Shown here in pieces: positions 15,428 to 23,566 of a DNA stretch of 64,000 nt (the first letter of the stretch is position 1; every line of letters begins with the position of its first letter). A program made the translations under genes and the position numbers. The notes below the pieces were generated by a model. That model saw only the letters and a program-made list of their open reading frames with translations. It had not been told where the DNA came from and did not search any database. The stretch spans positions 1 through 64,000 of the forward strand of contig NZ_VOBG01000004.1 in NCBI RefSeq assembly GCF_008369295.1, in the 5' to 3' direction. Source of the DNA: Pseudomonas sp. ANT_H4. Lineage in GTDB: Bacteria > Pseudomonadota > Gammaproteobacteria > Pseudomonadales > Pseudomonadaceae.

Positions 15428-17529
15428 CCGACCAAAACAGCCAGTTCTTCGCGATTCTCACCGCCGTCGGCGAAGCCAAACAGGCTAACGCTGCGGCCCT
15501 TGGTACGGCCTGGACCTTCGCCCAGATGGCCGTGGGTGATGCCAACGGCACGGACCCGATTCCCAGCCGTACACAAACAAAACTGATCAACGAGCGCCGC
15601 CGTGCACCGCTCAACCAGGTCAAAGTGGACCCGGGCAACGCCAGCGTAATTATCGCCGAGCAGATCATCCCAGAGAGCGTCGGCGGTTGGTGGGTGCGTG
15701 AACTTGCTCTGTACGACGCGGATGGAGACATGGTTGCCGTTGCCAATTGCGCACCAACCTTCAAACCGCTGCTCACCCAGGGGTCGGGGCGGACACAGGT
15801 GATTCGGATCAACTTGATCGTGAGCAGCACGGCCAATATTGAGTTGAGGATTGATCCCAGCGTTGTGCTGGCGACTCGTGAGTATGTCGACACCACGGTC
15901 GTCGAGGCATTGGCGAAGCTAGACTTCAAGCATTCAGCGTTGGTGGCCACCACTGCAAACATCGCACTGAATGGCGTACAGCCAATCGACGGTGTGCCGT
16001 TACCGGCGGACGCAAGGGTCCTGGTAAAGAATCAGGCCGCTGCTAAAGATAACGGCTTGTATACCGTTTCAGCTGCCGGTGTCTGGAAGCGGACCCAAGA
16101 CGCGGACGCCAGCGTCGAGATTACGCCGGGGCTGTTTGTCAGTGTCGAAATGGGCACGGCGAATGGAGATAGTGTCTGGCAGTTGGTCACGGACGCACCG
16201 ATTGTTCTTGGGACCACCGCGCTGACGTTCGAAATGGTCGCGGGCAAAACCGGTATCAGCGCAGGTGCCTATTCGGTTTTGACCGTCGACAAGTACGGCC
16301 GCGTTATTGCTGGCACGAACCCCACCACGCTGGCCGGGCATGGCATTACTAACGGGCTTCGCGTCGACGTGGTAAGTCAGCAGTTGCCGGCATTGGCGGC
16401 GCCGCTGCCGGGTGGGATTGACGGCACTGGAAACGGCGGGGCATTGCAGATTCGCGAGGCTCAAGAGGTTGCGGGCTCTAAAACAGATTTTGAATACGCA
16501 CCCCGGATACTTTTCCACTGGCAAGGGTTGCTGGCTCGCGACTTAGCGATGTCGAGCGTAGGCGAGTTGCTGTGGGGCAGCAAAGTTGTGTACCACGCTG
16601 GAAACTTCAACCCGTCACTCAAAGCCAACTTGGCAAGCCCGTCCTTCACTGGCACCCCAACTGCGCCGACAGCAACCGTTGGCACCAGTACCACTCAGTT
16701 GGCTACCACTGCGTTTACGTACTCAGCGATTAACGCCTACGCAACGACTGTCACGGCATCCCTTGCACTAAAAGCAGACTTGGCCAGCCCTGCTTTGTCG
16801 GGTACGCCAACAGCCCCGACTGCTGCGGCTGGCACCAATACGACGCAGTTGGCTAGCACTGCCTTTGTGTGGTCTGCGGTCAATACCTATGCCACCACTG
16901 TGACAGCGGCACTTGCGTCGAAGGCAGACGTGTCGACGTCCTTGCGGACCGGCTCAGTCAGTCGTCAACGCCCGATTCTGTCAAGTCCAATACCCGCCGG
17001 CGCCGACAATGGTGGGGATGGTGCGGGCGGTGCCGCTGAGATCCGGGAAGCTCAAGAAGTTGGCAACACGCAAACTGATATGAAGTACGCACCAGGTCTG
17101 CTTTTCAATTGGTCGGCCAAGTTTGCGCGTTACCTGAAGATGTCCTCTGTCGGCGATCTGGTATGGGGCGACAAGAAGCTGTTTCACGAGGGCAATATCG
17201 CAGACGTATTGGCCACCGTCGCTTTGCAGCCGAATGGTCGTGTGCTGATTCCAACCAAGGACGGTACTCCGCTTTACCTTCAGTGGTACGAGGGGCCAAT
17301 CAGCGGTGCTGAAACTGTCGCCTATCCGGCAATCAGTCACCCTGTGCCATTCCCTAATCAATGCCTTTTTGCCGGTGTCTTTACGCGTTCTACCACTGAC
17401 AACACCCAGTCTGACCAGATGTTTCAGATGGTCACTTGGGACCGCCTGGGCGTTAAAATTTTCCCGCAATGGTTTGGCACGGGCACTCAATCGCTTGTTA
17501 AACCGCTGATCTTAGCTATCGGAAATTAA
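15424..17529 (+). CDS. H: Tail fibre protein (P2 gpH-like)
   Basis: The 701-residue receptor-binding fibre has an N-terminal DUF3751/tail-collar attachment domain (about 1-155), then a linker, then a striking duplication. Two copies of an approximately 85-residue module (about 313-400 and 509-595), each with IREAQEV...YAP..LF.W...A..L.MSSVG.L.WG.K, surround two copies of a GTPTAPTA...TTQLA.TAF repeat (about 407-500). The C-terminal 100 residues are probably the receptor-binding tip. The tip is expected to vary between related phages and to set host range. Confidence 0.9.
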   Translation: MTDQNSQFFAILTAVGEAKQANAAALGTAWTFAQMAVGDANGTDPIPSRTQTKLINERRRAPLNQVKVDPGNASVIIAEQIIPESVGGWWVRELALYDADGDMVAVANCAPTFKPLLTQGSGRTQVIRINLIVSSTANIELRIDPSVVLATREYVDTTVVEALAKLDFKHSALVATTANIALNGVQPIDGVPLPADARVLVKNQAAAKDNGLYTVSAAGVWKRTQDADASVEITPGLFVSVEMGTANGDSVWQLVTDAPIVLGTTALTFEMVAGKTGISAGAYSVLTVDKYGRVIAGTNPTTLAGHGITNGLRVDVVSQQLPALAAPLPGGIDGTGNGGALQIREAQEVAGSKTDFEYAPRILFHWQGLLARDLAMSSVGELLWGSKVVYHAGNFNPSLKANLASPSFTGTPTAPTATVGTSTTQLATTAFTYSAINAYATTVTASLALKADLASPALSGTPTAPTAAAGTNTTQLASTAFVWSAVNTYATTVTAALASKADVSTSLRTGSVSRQRPILSSPIPAGADNGGDGAGGAAEIREAQEVGNTQTDMKYAPGLLFNWSAKFARYLKMSSVGDLVWGDKKLFHEGNIADVLATVALQPNGRVLIPTKDGTPLYLQWYEGPISGAETVAYPAISHPVPFPNQCLFAGVFTRSTTDNTQSDQMFQMVTWDRLGVKIFPQWFGTGTQSLVKPLILAIGN

Positions 17530-17531
17530 AC

Positions 17532-18056
17532 ATGGATAACCAAGCAGAAACGCCCGTCTCCAACCCCCTTGAGGTGGTTTATGAGACCCCGGAGCCCCCA
17601 AAGCCCGAGGTTATTTATTACAGCTCCCGTGATTGCGGTTTTCTCTTTTTGTCCGAGCGCCCAGCCTATGACGCTGCGGGCACATGGCCGGAGGATGCCG
17701 TCGAAGTAACGACCGAAGACTGGCAAGCATTCGGTCAGGCGGCGCCGCCGCCCGGTATGCGTCGTGGCGCCGATGACCACGGACGGCCGGCATGGATCAC
17801 GCCCGAGGTGACGCCTGAGGACGCGCAGCAGCAGGAGCGCGCCTGGCGTGACCGTCAATTATCGGCCAGTGATAGCCTGGTCACGCGCCATCGCGACGAG
17901 CTGGAGGCAGATCGGCCTACAACGCTTACTGCTGAGCAGTATCAAGAGTTGCAGCGCTATCGCCTCGATTTGCGTGATTGGCCTGCCTCGAAGGACTTCC
18001 CGGACACCGAACATCGTCCAATTGCCCCCGACTGGATCGCCAGCTCGAACCTGTAA
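17532..18056 (+). CDS. Tail fibre assembly protein (P2 gpG role)
   Basis: The 174-residue protein follows the fibre gene by two bases. It has a proline-rich N-terminus and a helical C-terminal half (ERAWRDRQLSASDSLVTRHRDELEADRPTTLTAEQYQELQRYRLDLRDWP) ending in a segment common to tail fibre assembly chaperones (Caudo_TAP-like). It should assist trimerisation of the fibre. Its stop overlaps the FI late-promoter dyad. Confidence 0.85.
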   Translation: MDNQAETPVSNPLEVVYETPEPPKPEVIYYSSRDCGFLFLSERPAYDAAGTWPEDAVEVTTEDWQAFGQAAPPPGMRRGADDHGRPAWITPEVTPEDAQQQERAWRDRQLSASDSLVTRHRDELEADRPTTLTAEQYQELQRYRLDLRDWPASKDFPDTEHRPIAPDWIASSNL

Positions 18057-18117
18057 CCCCTTCCCCTACAAGCCCCCGCGCTCGCCCAACCGGCGCGCGC
18101 GCGGCAGCCTGTGCACT
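18052..18117 (+). promoter_or_regulatory. Late promoter P_F
   Basis: TGTA-N11-TACA at 18052-18070 overlaps the stop codon of the fibre chaperone. CAGCCT at 18105-18110 is in the -10 position at the same 34-base offset as in the other late promoters. The predicted start near 18116 leaves a leader of about 30 bases before FI. Confidence 0.7.
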
Positions 18118-18147
18118 GTCATTCCATCACAGCGCAGGCAACCACCC

Positions 18148-19323
18148 ATGGCCGGTTCAGACTATCTCCACGGCGTGCGGGTCATCGAACTCAACGACGG
18201 CACCCGCCCCATTCGCACCATCCCCACCGCAGTCATCGGCCTGGTTTGCACGGCTGAAGATGCGGACCCGCTCGCTTTCCCGCTGGACACCCCAGTACTG
18301 CTGACCAGCGTTCAAGCCGCCATCGGCAAAGCTGGCGTCAAAGGCACCCTGGCGACCAGCCTGCAAGCCATCAGCGATCAGACCAAGCCCTACGTCATCG
18401 TGGTGCGGGTCAAGGAAGGCGCAGACGAAGCCACCACCACCAGCGCCTTGATCGGCACCACTAACACCAACGGCCAGTACACCGGCATGAAAGCCCTGCT
18501 CGCCGCCAAGGCCCGAGTGGGCATGACGCCGCGCATCCTCGGCGTACCAGGCCTCGACAGTTTGCCAGTGGCCACCGCCCTGGTATCGATTGCCCAGGAC
18601 CTGCGCGCCTTCGCGTACGTCAGCGCCTGGAGCTGCAAAACCAAGGAAGAGGTGGTCGCCTACCGCGAGAACTTCGGCGCCCGTGAAGTCATGGTGATCT
18701 GGCCGGACTTCCTCAATTGGGACACCGTCACCAGCAAGACCGTCACCGCCGCTGCCACGGCGCGCGCCCTGGGCTTGCGCGCGAAGATCGATCAGGAAAC
18801 CGGCTGGCACAAGACCCTCTCCAACGTTGCCGTCAACGGCGTGACCGGCATCAGCGCCGACGTGTTCTGGGATCTGCAAAACCCGGCCACCGACGCCAAC
18901 TACCTCAACAGCAACGAGGTCACCACCCTCATCAACGAGGGCGGCTTCCGCTTCTGGGGTAGCCGTACGTGCAGCGACGATCCGCTGTTCGCCTTCGAAA
19001 ACTACACCCGTACCGCGCAGATCCTCGCCGACACCATGGCCGAGGCGCACATGTGGGCAGTGGATAAGCCCATGCATGCATCCCTGGTCAAAGACATTAT
19101 CGACGGCATCAACGCCAAGTTCCGTGAGCTGATCGCCCAGGGCTACCTGATTGGCGGCAATTGCTGGTACCCGGAAGACATCAACGACAAGGACACCCTC
19201 AAGGCCGGCAAGCTGACGATCGATTACGACTACACGCCTGTGCCGCCCCTGGAAGACCTCACCTTGCGCCAGCGCATTACCGACCGCTATCTGATGACGT
19301 TCGCCAGCAAGATCAACAGCTAA
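18148..19323 (+). CDS. FI: Tail sheath protein (P2 gpFI)
   Basis: The 391-residue contractile sheath subunit begins MAGSDYLHGVRVIELNDGTRPI, the usual start of this family, and has MVIWPDFLNWDT and NSNEVTTLINEGGFRFWGSRTCSDDPLFAFENYTRT in the C-terminal half. The frame is open 100 codons upstream but those overlap the chaperone gene. First gene of the FI-to-D late operon. Confidence 0.95.
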   Translation: MAGSDYLHGVRVIELNDGTRPIRTIPTAVIGLVCTAEDADPLAFPLDTPVLLTSVQAAIGKAGVKGTLATSLQAISDQTKPYVIVVRVKEGADEATTTSALIGTTNTNGQYTGMKALLAAKARVGMTPRILGVPGLDSLPVATALVSIAQDLRAFAYVSAWSCKTKEEVVAYRENFGAREVMVIWPDFLNWDTVTSKTVTAAATARALGLRAKIDQETGWHKTLSNVAVNGVTGISADVFWDLQNPATDANYLNSNEVTTLINEGGFRFWGSRTCSDDPLFAFENYTRTAQILADTMAEAHMWAVDKPMHASLVKDIIDGINAKFRELIAQGYLIGGNCWYPEDINDKDTLKAGKLTIDYDYTPVPPLEDLTLRQRITDRYLMTFASKINS

Positions 19324-19330
19324 ACCGGGC

Positions 19331-19346
19331 CTCCCCGCAAGGGGAG
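19331..19346 (+). other. Stem-loop between FI and FII
   Basis: CTCCCC-GCAA-GGGGAG forms a 6-bp stem with a GNRA tetraloop just after the FI stop. There is no T run, so it is more likely an mRNA-stabilising or processing hairpin than a terminator. It could help keep sheath mRNA abundant. Confidence 0.5.
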
Positions 19347-19380
19347 TTAACCCCACGCCAAATACCCGGAGAACACCGCC

Positions 19381-19896
19381 ATGGCACTGCCACGCAAACT
19401 TAAGAACCTCATGCTGTTCAACGACGCCAACATCTACAGGGGGGTGGTGAAGTCCGTCACCCTGCCTCCCCTCGGTCGGAAGATGGAAGCCTATCGCGGC
19501 GGCGGCATGAACGGTCCGGTAAAGGCTGACCTGGGCTTTTCCGACGACGGTATCCAATTCGAATGGAAGACCGGCGGCCTGGATCTGATCAGCCTGAAAC
19601 AGTTCGCCATGGTGAACGCTTCGGGCGTGGCGCTGCGCTTTACCGGCGCCTTTGAGCAGGACGACACAGGCGAAGTCAGCGCTGTTGAAATCGTTTTGCG
19701 TGGCCGTCACGAGAGCATAGAGATGGGCGAAGCAAAGCCAGGCGAAGACACAGAACACACCATCAAAACCACCTGCACTTACTACAAGTTGACCGTCGAC
19801 AACGAGGAAATCATTGAAATCGACCTGCTCAACTTCATCGAGAAGGTCGGTGGCGTCGATATGTTGGAGAAACAGCGCAACGCCCTGGGCATCTGA
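19381..19896 (+). CDS. FII: Tail tube protein (P2 gpFII)
   Basis: The 171-residue major tail tube protein has the conserved start MALPRKLKNLMLFNDANIYRGVVKSVTLPPL and the later segment SALEIV-like VEIVLRGRHESIEMGEAKPGE. It stacks as hexameric rings inside the sheath. A GGAGAA site lies before ATG 19381. Confidence 0.95.
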   Translation: MALPRKLKNLMLFNDANIYRGVVKSVTLPPLGRKMEAYRGGGMNGPVKADLGFSDDGIQFEWKTGGLDLISLKQFAMVNASGVALRFTGAFEQDDTGEVSAVEIVLRGRHESIEMGEAKPGEDTEHTIKTTCTYYKLTVDNEEIIEIDLLNFIEKVGGVDMLEKQRNALGI

Positions 19897-19945
19897 CCCT
19901 CCGAACCTAGATTTGCAATTTCAACCGACATCAGGAGCTGTACCG

Positions 19946-20272
19946 ATGAAATCCCAAGACACCCCAGAACAAGCAGGCGTCAACGACAACATCATCACCC
20001 TCGATACACCGATTCAACGCGGCCAGACGATGATCGAGACGATTACCCTGCGTAAACCGTCCTCCGGCGAACTGCGCGGCGTCAGCTTGGGCGACCTACT
20101 CAACCTTGACGTCGCCAGCCTGATCAAAGTCCTGCCGCGTATCAGCACGCCCACCCTCACCCCACAGGAAGCCGCCGCTCTGGACCCTGCTGACCTGGTC
20201 GCCATCGGCAGCAAGGTCATCAGTTTTTTGTTGCAGAAGTCGGCGAAAACGGAAGCATCCCTCGGTATGTAG
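19946..20272 (+). CDS. E: Tail assembly chaperone E (P2 gpE)
   Basis: A 108-residue protein of the phage tail assembly chaperone family (ETITLRKPSSGELRGVSLGDLLNLDVASLIKVLPRIS). It lies between tube and tape-measure genes, where all tailed phages with long tails encode the chaperone pair. Near its end is a T TTT TTG slippery heptamer, giving the longer E+E' form by -1 frameshift. ATG 19946 is preceded by AGGAG. Confidence 0.9.
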   Translation: MKSQDTPEQAGVNDNIITLDTPIQRGQTMIETITLRKPSSGELRGVSLGDLLNLDVASLIKVLPRISTPTLTPQEAAALDPADLVAIGSKVISFLLQKSAKTEASLGM

Positions 20273-20400
20273 AGGACGCCATGGCCGACCTGGCCGTGGT
20301 TTTTCATTGGGCGCCTACCGACATGGATCGGCTGGGCCTGCAAGAACTGATGGACTGGCGCGAACGGGCGCGGATTAGGAGTAGCGTCGATGGCGAATGA
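19946..20400 (+). CDS. E': Tail assembly chaperone E+E' made by -1 frameshift
   Basis: The heptamer T TTT TTG at 20224-20230 lies in the E frame as TTT TTG. A -1 slip there continues with GTT GCA GAA and reads 56 further codons to a TGA at 20398-20400, overlapping the T start by 11 bases. The extension (VEDAMADLAVVFHW, MDRLGLQELMDWRERARIR) resembles the P2 E' extension. In P2 this ratio of E to E+E' is needed for tail assembly on the tape measure. No separate start for E' is needed. The frameshift efficiency cannot be judged from sequence. Confidence 0.88.
20224..20230 (+). promoter_or_regulatory. Programmed -1 ribosomal frameshift site
   Basis: T TTT TTG fits the X XXY YYZ rule and lies in the correct frame within the E gene. 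It is the same type of heptamer known at the E/E' junction of P2. No strong downstream pseudoknot was recognised by eye. Confidence 0.87.
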
Positions 20401-23119
20401 TTTAAGACTGCGCGTGTTGCTCGACGCCATCGACAAAGCCACCCGCCCGTTGCGCCGTATCATGGCCGGCAGCAACGATACGGCCAAGGCGCTGAAGGCA
20501 GCTCGCGATCAGGTCAAGGCCCTGAACAATCAGCAGGCTGACATCAGTTCGTACAAAAAGCAGCAAGGCGCCATTACCGCTACCGCCACAAAGCTCAATC
20601 AGGCGCAGGAACAGCTACGTCAGATGAAGGCCGCCATGCGTGCCAGTGGTGGAGCAGCATCGGGTAAGTTTAAAAATGACTTCAGGAGAGCCCATGAGGC
20701 TGTCCGCGACCTCACCGGAAAGTTGCAGGAACAACGCCGCGCTTTGTCTCCCCATGCGGCAAGGCTCAAGGCTGCCGGCATCGCTGCCAACAAACTCGGA
20801 GAACACGAAGCACGATTGAAAAGAGAGGTCGACGCAGCCAACCGCGCCCTTAAAACGCAAAGAGACCGCCTGGCGGCTATCGGCCGCGCGGAACAGGCAC
20901 GAGCCAAGGCACGTGGAAGGTACGACCAGCGCCAACAACTCGCCGGCTCGGCCGCCATGGGCGGTGCTGCCGGCACAGCGATGGCCTACGGTATAGGTCG
21001 TGGGCTGTATGCCCCTTTGCAGGAGGGCAAACAATTCGCACTTGAAGAGAATCGCGTCGCCGCCCTGGGGTTAGGGCAGGAAGACACGGGCAAAGCGATC
21101 GAATTTGCCAAACGCATGAAAACCTACGGCACCAGCGTCACCGAGAACCTGACGTTGGTGCGCGACGCCATGACCGTGTTCGCCGACGAGCATGAAGCGG
21201 AAATGGTCGCCCCTACCCTGGCAAAAATGAAGTTTGCCAACCACGCCATGTACGGCGAAGAAGAAGGCGCCGACAACGAACGCAAGTTCATGGACATGCT
21301 CAAGGTGATCGAGCTGCGCGGCGGCCTTGCCAGCAAAGAGGCCTTCATTAATCAGGCCGATATCGTGCAGAAGGTCCTTACTGCCACAGGGGGCCGTGTT
21401 GGACCGAATGAGTGGCTGAACGTAATCAAAACTGGCGGCGTCGCAGCCAAGGGCATCAAAGACGAGGCCTTCTACTACCAGATGGAACCACTGGTGCAGG
21501 AGATGGGTGGACACCGCGTGGGTACGGCCATGATGAGTGCCTATTCCAACGTCTATCAGGGCAAGACCACTAAGCGCGCCGCCAACAACATGGAAAAGCT
21601 GGGGCTGGTCGACCCATCGAAGGTCAAACACGACAAGGCCGGCCAGATAGCCTTTCTGGACGTCGGAGCGATCAAAGGCAGCGAGCTTTTCCGGGAAAAC
21701 CAGTTTGAGTGGATGGAAAAAATTCTGTTGCCGCAGTTGGCCGCCAAAGGCATCACGGACAAAAAACAGGTACTGGATAGCATCGGCAGTATCTTCTCCA
21801 ACCGCACCGCATCCAATTTGTTCGCACAGATGTACCTGCAACGCGAGCAGATTCACAAAAATGCCAAGCTGAATGCCGGGGCCGATGGCATTGACCAACT
21901 CTATGACAAGGGCATGAATACCGCTCAGGGTATGGAACTGGAGTTGCTCGCTCAGAAGGCCAATGCCTACCGTGAAATGAGCCAAGCCATTCTGCCCACC
22001 TACATCGAGGCGCTGAGAAGCATCACCGCCGCTATCAAAGGTGTAACCGCCTGGATGAAGGAAAACCCAGCCGCTGCCGCTGCCATGGTGAAAACCCTGA
22101 TGGTGGTCGGCGTGCTGGCCGGCGTCTTCGGCGCGCTGGCCTTGACCCTGGCCAGCTTGATCGGCCCCTTCGCCGTGGTCAGTTACGGCATGGCCTTATT
22201 TGGCCTCAAGAGCGCGGGCGTTGTGGGTGTAGCACAACGGCTATTTCCTACGCTGATCGGTCTCGCGAAAAACGCAATACCGATGCTGATGCAGGGTATT
22301 CGTTTGCTAGCCGTGACCATGGGTGGCGCGCTATTGACCGCCGTGCGGACGGTGGGTATTGCTCTGTGGGGCCTGGCGGCCAACCCGATTGTTCTGATCA
22401 TCGCCGCTGTGGTCGCGGCGATTGCCGGCGGCGCTTACCTGATCTACCGGAACTGGGACGCAGTGAAGCTGTATTTCAGCAACGCCTGGACAGAAATCAA
22501 AGCGGGATTCGACGGGGGCATCGGCGGCATCATCGCCACGCTTGTGAATTTCAGTCCCCTCGGACTGGTTTACCAGGCCTTCGCCGGGGTGCTCAGTTAC
22601 CTGGGCATTGAGCTACCGTCACGTTTCACCGAGTTCGGCAGCATGATCGTCAACGGCCTGATCAATGGCCTGCTCTCCGGCATGGGTTTGGTGAAAGACA
22701 CTATCGTATCGATCGGTGATTCGACCATCGGATGGTTCAAGGAAAAACTCGGAATCCACAGTCCATCACTCGTGTTTGCAGAACTGGGCGGCTTCACCAT
22801 GGCCGGCCTGACGCAGGGGCTTGAAAAAGGTGAAGGGGGTCCGCTGGCGGCGCTAACCTCTTTCAGCAAACAGCTCACCGCCGCTGGAGCCATGACCCTC
22901 GGGACAATGAGCGGTACCGCCTTGGCGGTCGATGACCGACCTCCCATCAGCGCCATGAACAGCCCCAGCTACGACAGCCACGATCAATACGAAATCAATA
23001 TCCATCCCGCACTGGGAATGGACGCCATGGCGATTGCGCGGGCAGTGCGCGCAGAGCTTGCCCGCATCGACAGCGAGAAAGGCGCCCGAACCCGTAGCAA
23101 ACTGTCTGACCTGGAGTAA
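20390..23119 (+). CDS. T: Tail tape measure protein (P2 gpT)
   Basis: At 909 residues this is the longest phage gene, as expected since its length sets tail length. The N-terminal 190 residues are a charged coiled coil with many Lys and Gln; residues about 565-690 contain several hydrophobic segments (MVKTLMVVGVLAGVFGALALTLASLIG; VLIIAAVVAAIAGGAYLIY), which may help DNA cross the inner membrane. It overlaps the E' stop. The C-terminus (DRPPISAM...YEINIHPALGMDAMAIARAVRAEL) is typical of the family. Confidence 0.93.
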   Translation: MANDLRLRVLLDAIDKATRPLRRIMAGSNDTAKALKAARDQVKALNNQQADISSYKKQQGAITATATKLNQAQEQLRQMKAAMRASGGAASGKFKNDFRRAHEAVRDLTGKLQEQRRALSPHAARLKAAGIAANKLGEHEARLKREVDAANRALKTQRDRLAAIGRAEQARAKARGRYDQRQQLAGSAAMGGAAGTAMAYGIGRGLYAPLQEGKQFALEENRVAALGLGQEDTGKAIEFAKRMKTYGTSVTENLTLVRDAMTVFADEHEAEMVAPTLAKMKFANHAMYGEEEGADNERKFMDMLKVIELRGGLASKEAFINQADIVQKVLTATGGRVGPNEWLNVIKTGGVAAKGIKDEAFYYQMEPLVQEMGGHRVGTAMMSAYSNVYQGKTTKRAANNMEKLGLVDPSKVKHDKAGQIAFLDVGAIKGSELFRENQFEWMEKILLPQLAAKGITDKKQVLDSIGSIFSNRTASNLFAQMYLQREQIHKNAKLNAGADGIDQLYDKGMNTAQGMELELLAQKANAYREMSQAILPTYIEALRSITAAIKGVTAWMKENPAAAAAMVKTLMVVGVLAGVFGALALTLASLIGPFAVVSYGMALFGLKSAGVVGVAQRLFPTLIGLAKNAIPMLMQGIRLLAVTMGGALLTAVRTVGIALWGLAANPIVLIIAAVVAAIAGGAYLIYRNWDAVKLYFSNAWTEIKAGFDGGIGGIIATLVNFSPLGLVYQAFAGVLSYLGIELPSRFTEFGSMIVNGLINGLLSGMGLVKDTIVSIGDSTIGWFKEKLGIHSPSLVFAELGGFTMAGLTQGLEKGEGGPLAALTSFSKQLTAAGAMTLGTMSGTALAVDDRPPISAMNSPSYDSHDQYEINIHPALGMDAMAIARAVRAELARIDSEKGARTRSKLSDLE

Positions 23120-23125
23120 CCCCAC

Positions 23126-23566
23126 ATGATGCTCGCACTAGGCATGTTCGTATTCAGCCTATCGACCGCCGCCTACCAGGAACTCCAACGCCAAACCGAA
23201 TGGCGTCACGCAAGCAACAGCCGGATAGGTGCGGTACCTGCGCGGCAGTTCCTCGGACGTGGTGATGACACCATCACGCTGCCTGGCATCATCCTCCCGG
23301 AACTCGCCGGCAGTGCCCTCAGCCTGGACGTTATACGGCTGATGGCAAACACCGGTAAGGCCTGGCCGATGGTCGAGGGAAGTGGCCGAATTTACGGCCT
23401 CTGGGTGATCGAAAGCCTCAGCGAAACCAAGACCCTATTCTTTCGCGACGGTACGCCTCGGCGTATTGAGTTCAACTTGTCCCTCAAACGTATCGACGAT
23501 GACCGTATCGACCTGCTCGGCGCCGGTACCGCCGTCGGCGTCAACATCCTGCGCAGGTTGCTATGA
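23126..23566 (+). CDS. U: Tail terminator/assembly protein U (P2 gpU)
   Basis: A 146-residue P2 gpU-type protein: MLALGMFVFSLSTAAYQELQRQTEWRHASNSRIG and the DGTPRRIEFNLSLKRIDDD motif. It follows T by six bases and overlaps D by ATGA. ATG 23126 is followed at once by another ATG at 23129; either could start the protein. Confidence 0.93.
   Translation: MMLALGMFVFSLSTAAYQELQRQTEWRHASNSRIGAVPARQFLGRGDDTITLPGIILPELAGSALSLDVIRLMANTGKAWPMVEGSGRIYGLWVIESLSETKTLFFRDGTPRRIEFNLSLKRIDDDRIDLLGAGTAVGVNILRRLL

Noticed and set aside
16640..16920. Repeats in the tail fibre as a possible CRISPR-like or iteron array
   Set aside because: They are coding repeats (GTPTAP/TTQLA) kept in frame within H.
19331..19346. 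Hairpin after FI as a terminator
   Set aside because: There is no T run, and FII, E, T, U and D must be transcribed through it.
18157..19758. A 533-codon frame on the minus strand opposite FI and FII
   Set aside because: It is a shadow of the sheath gene; composition follows the codon pattern of FI, which has clear family motifs.
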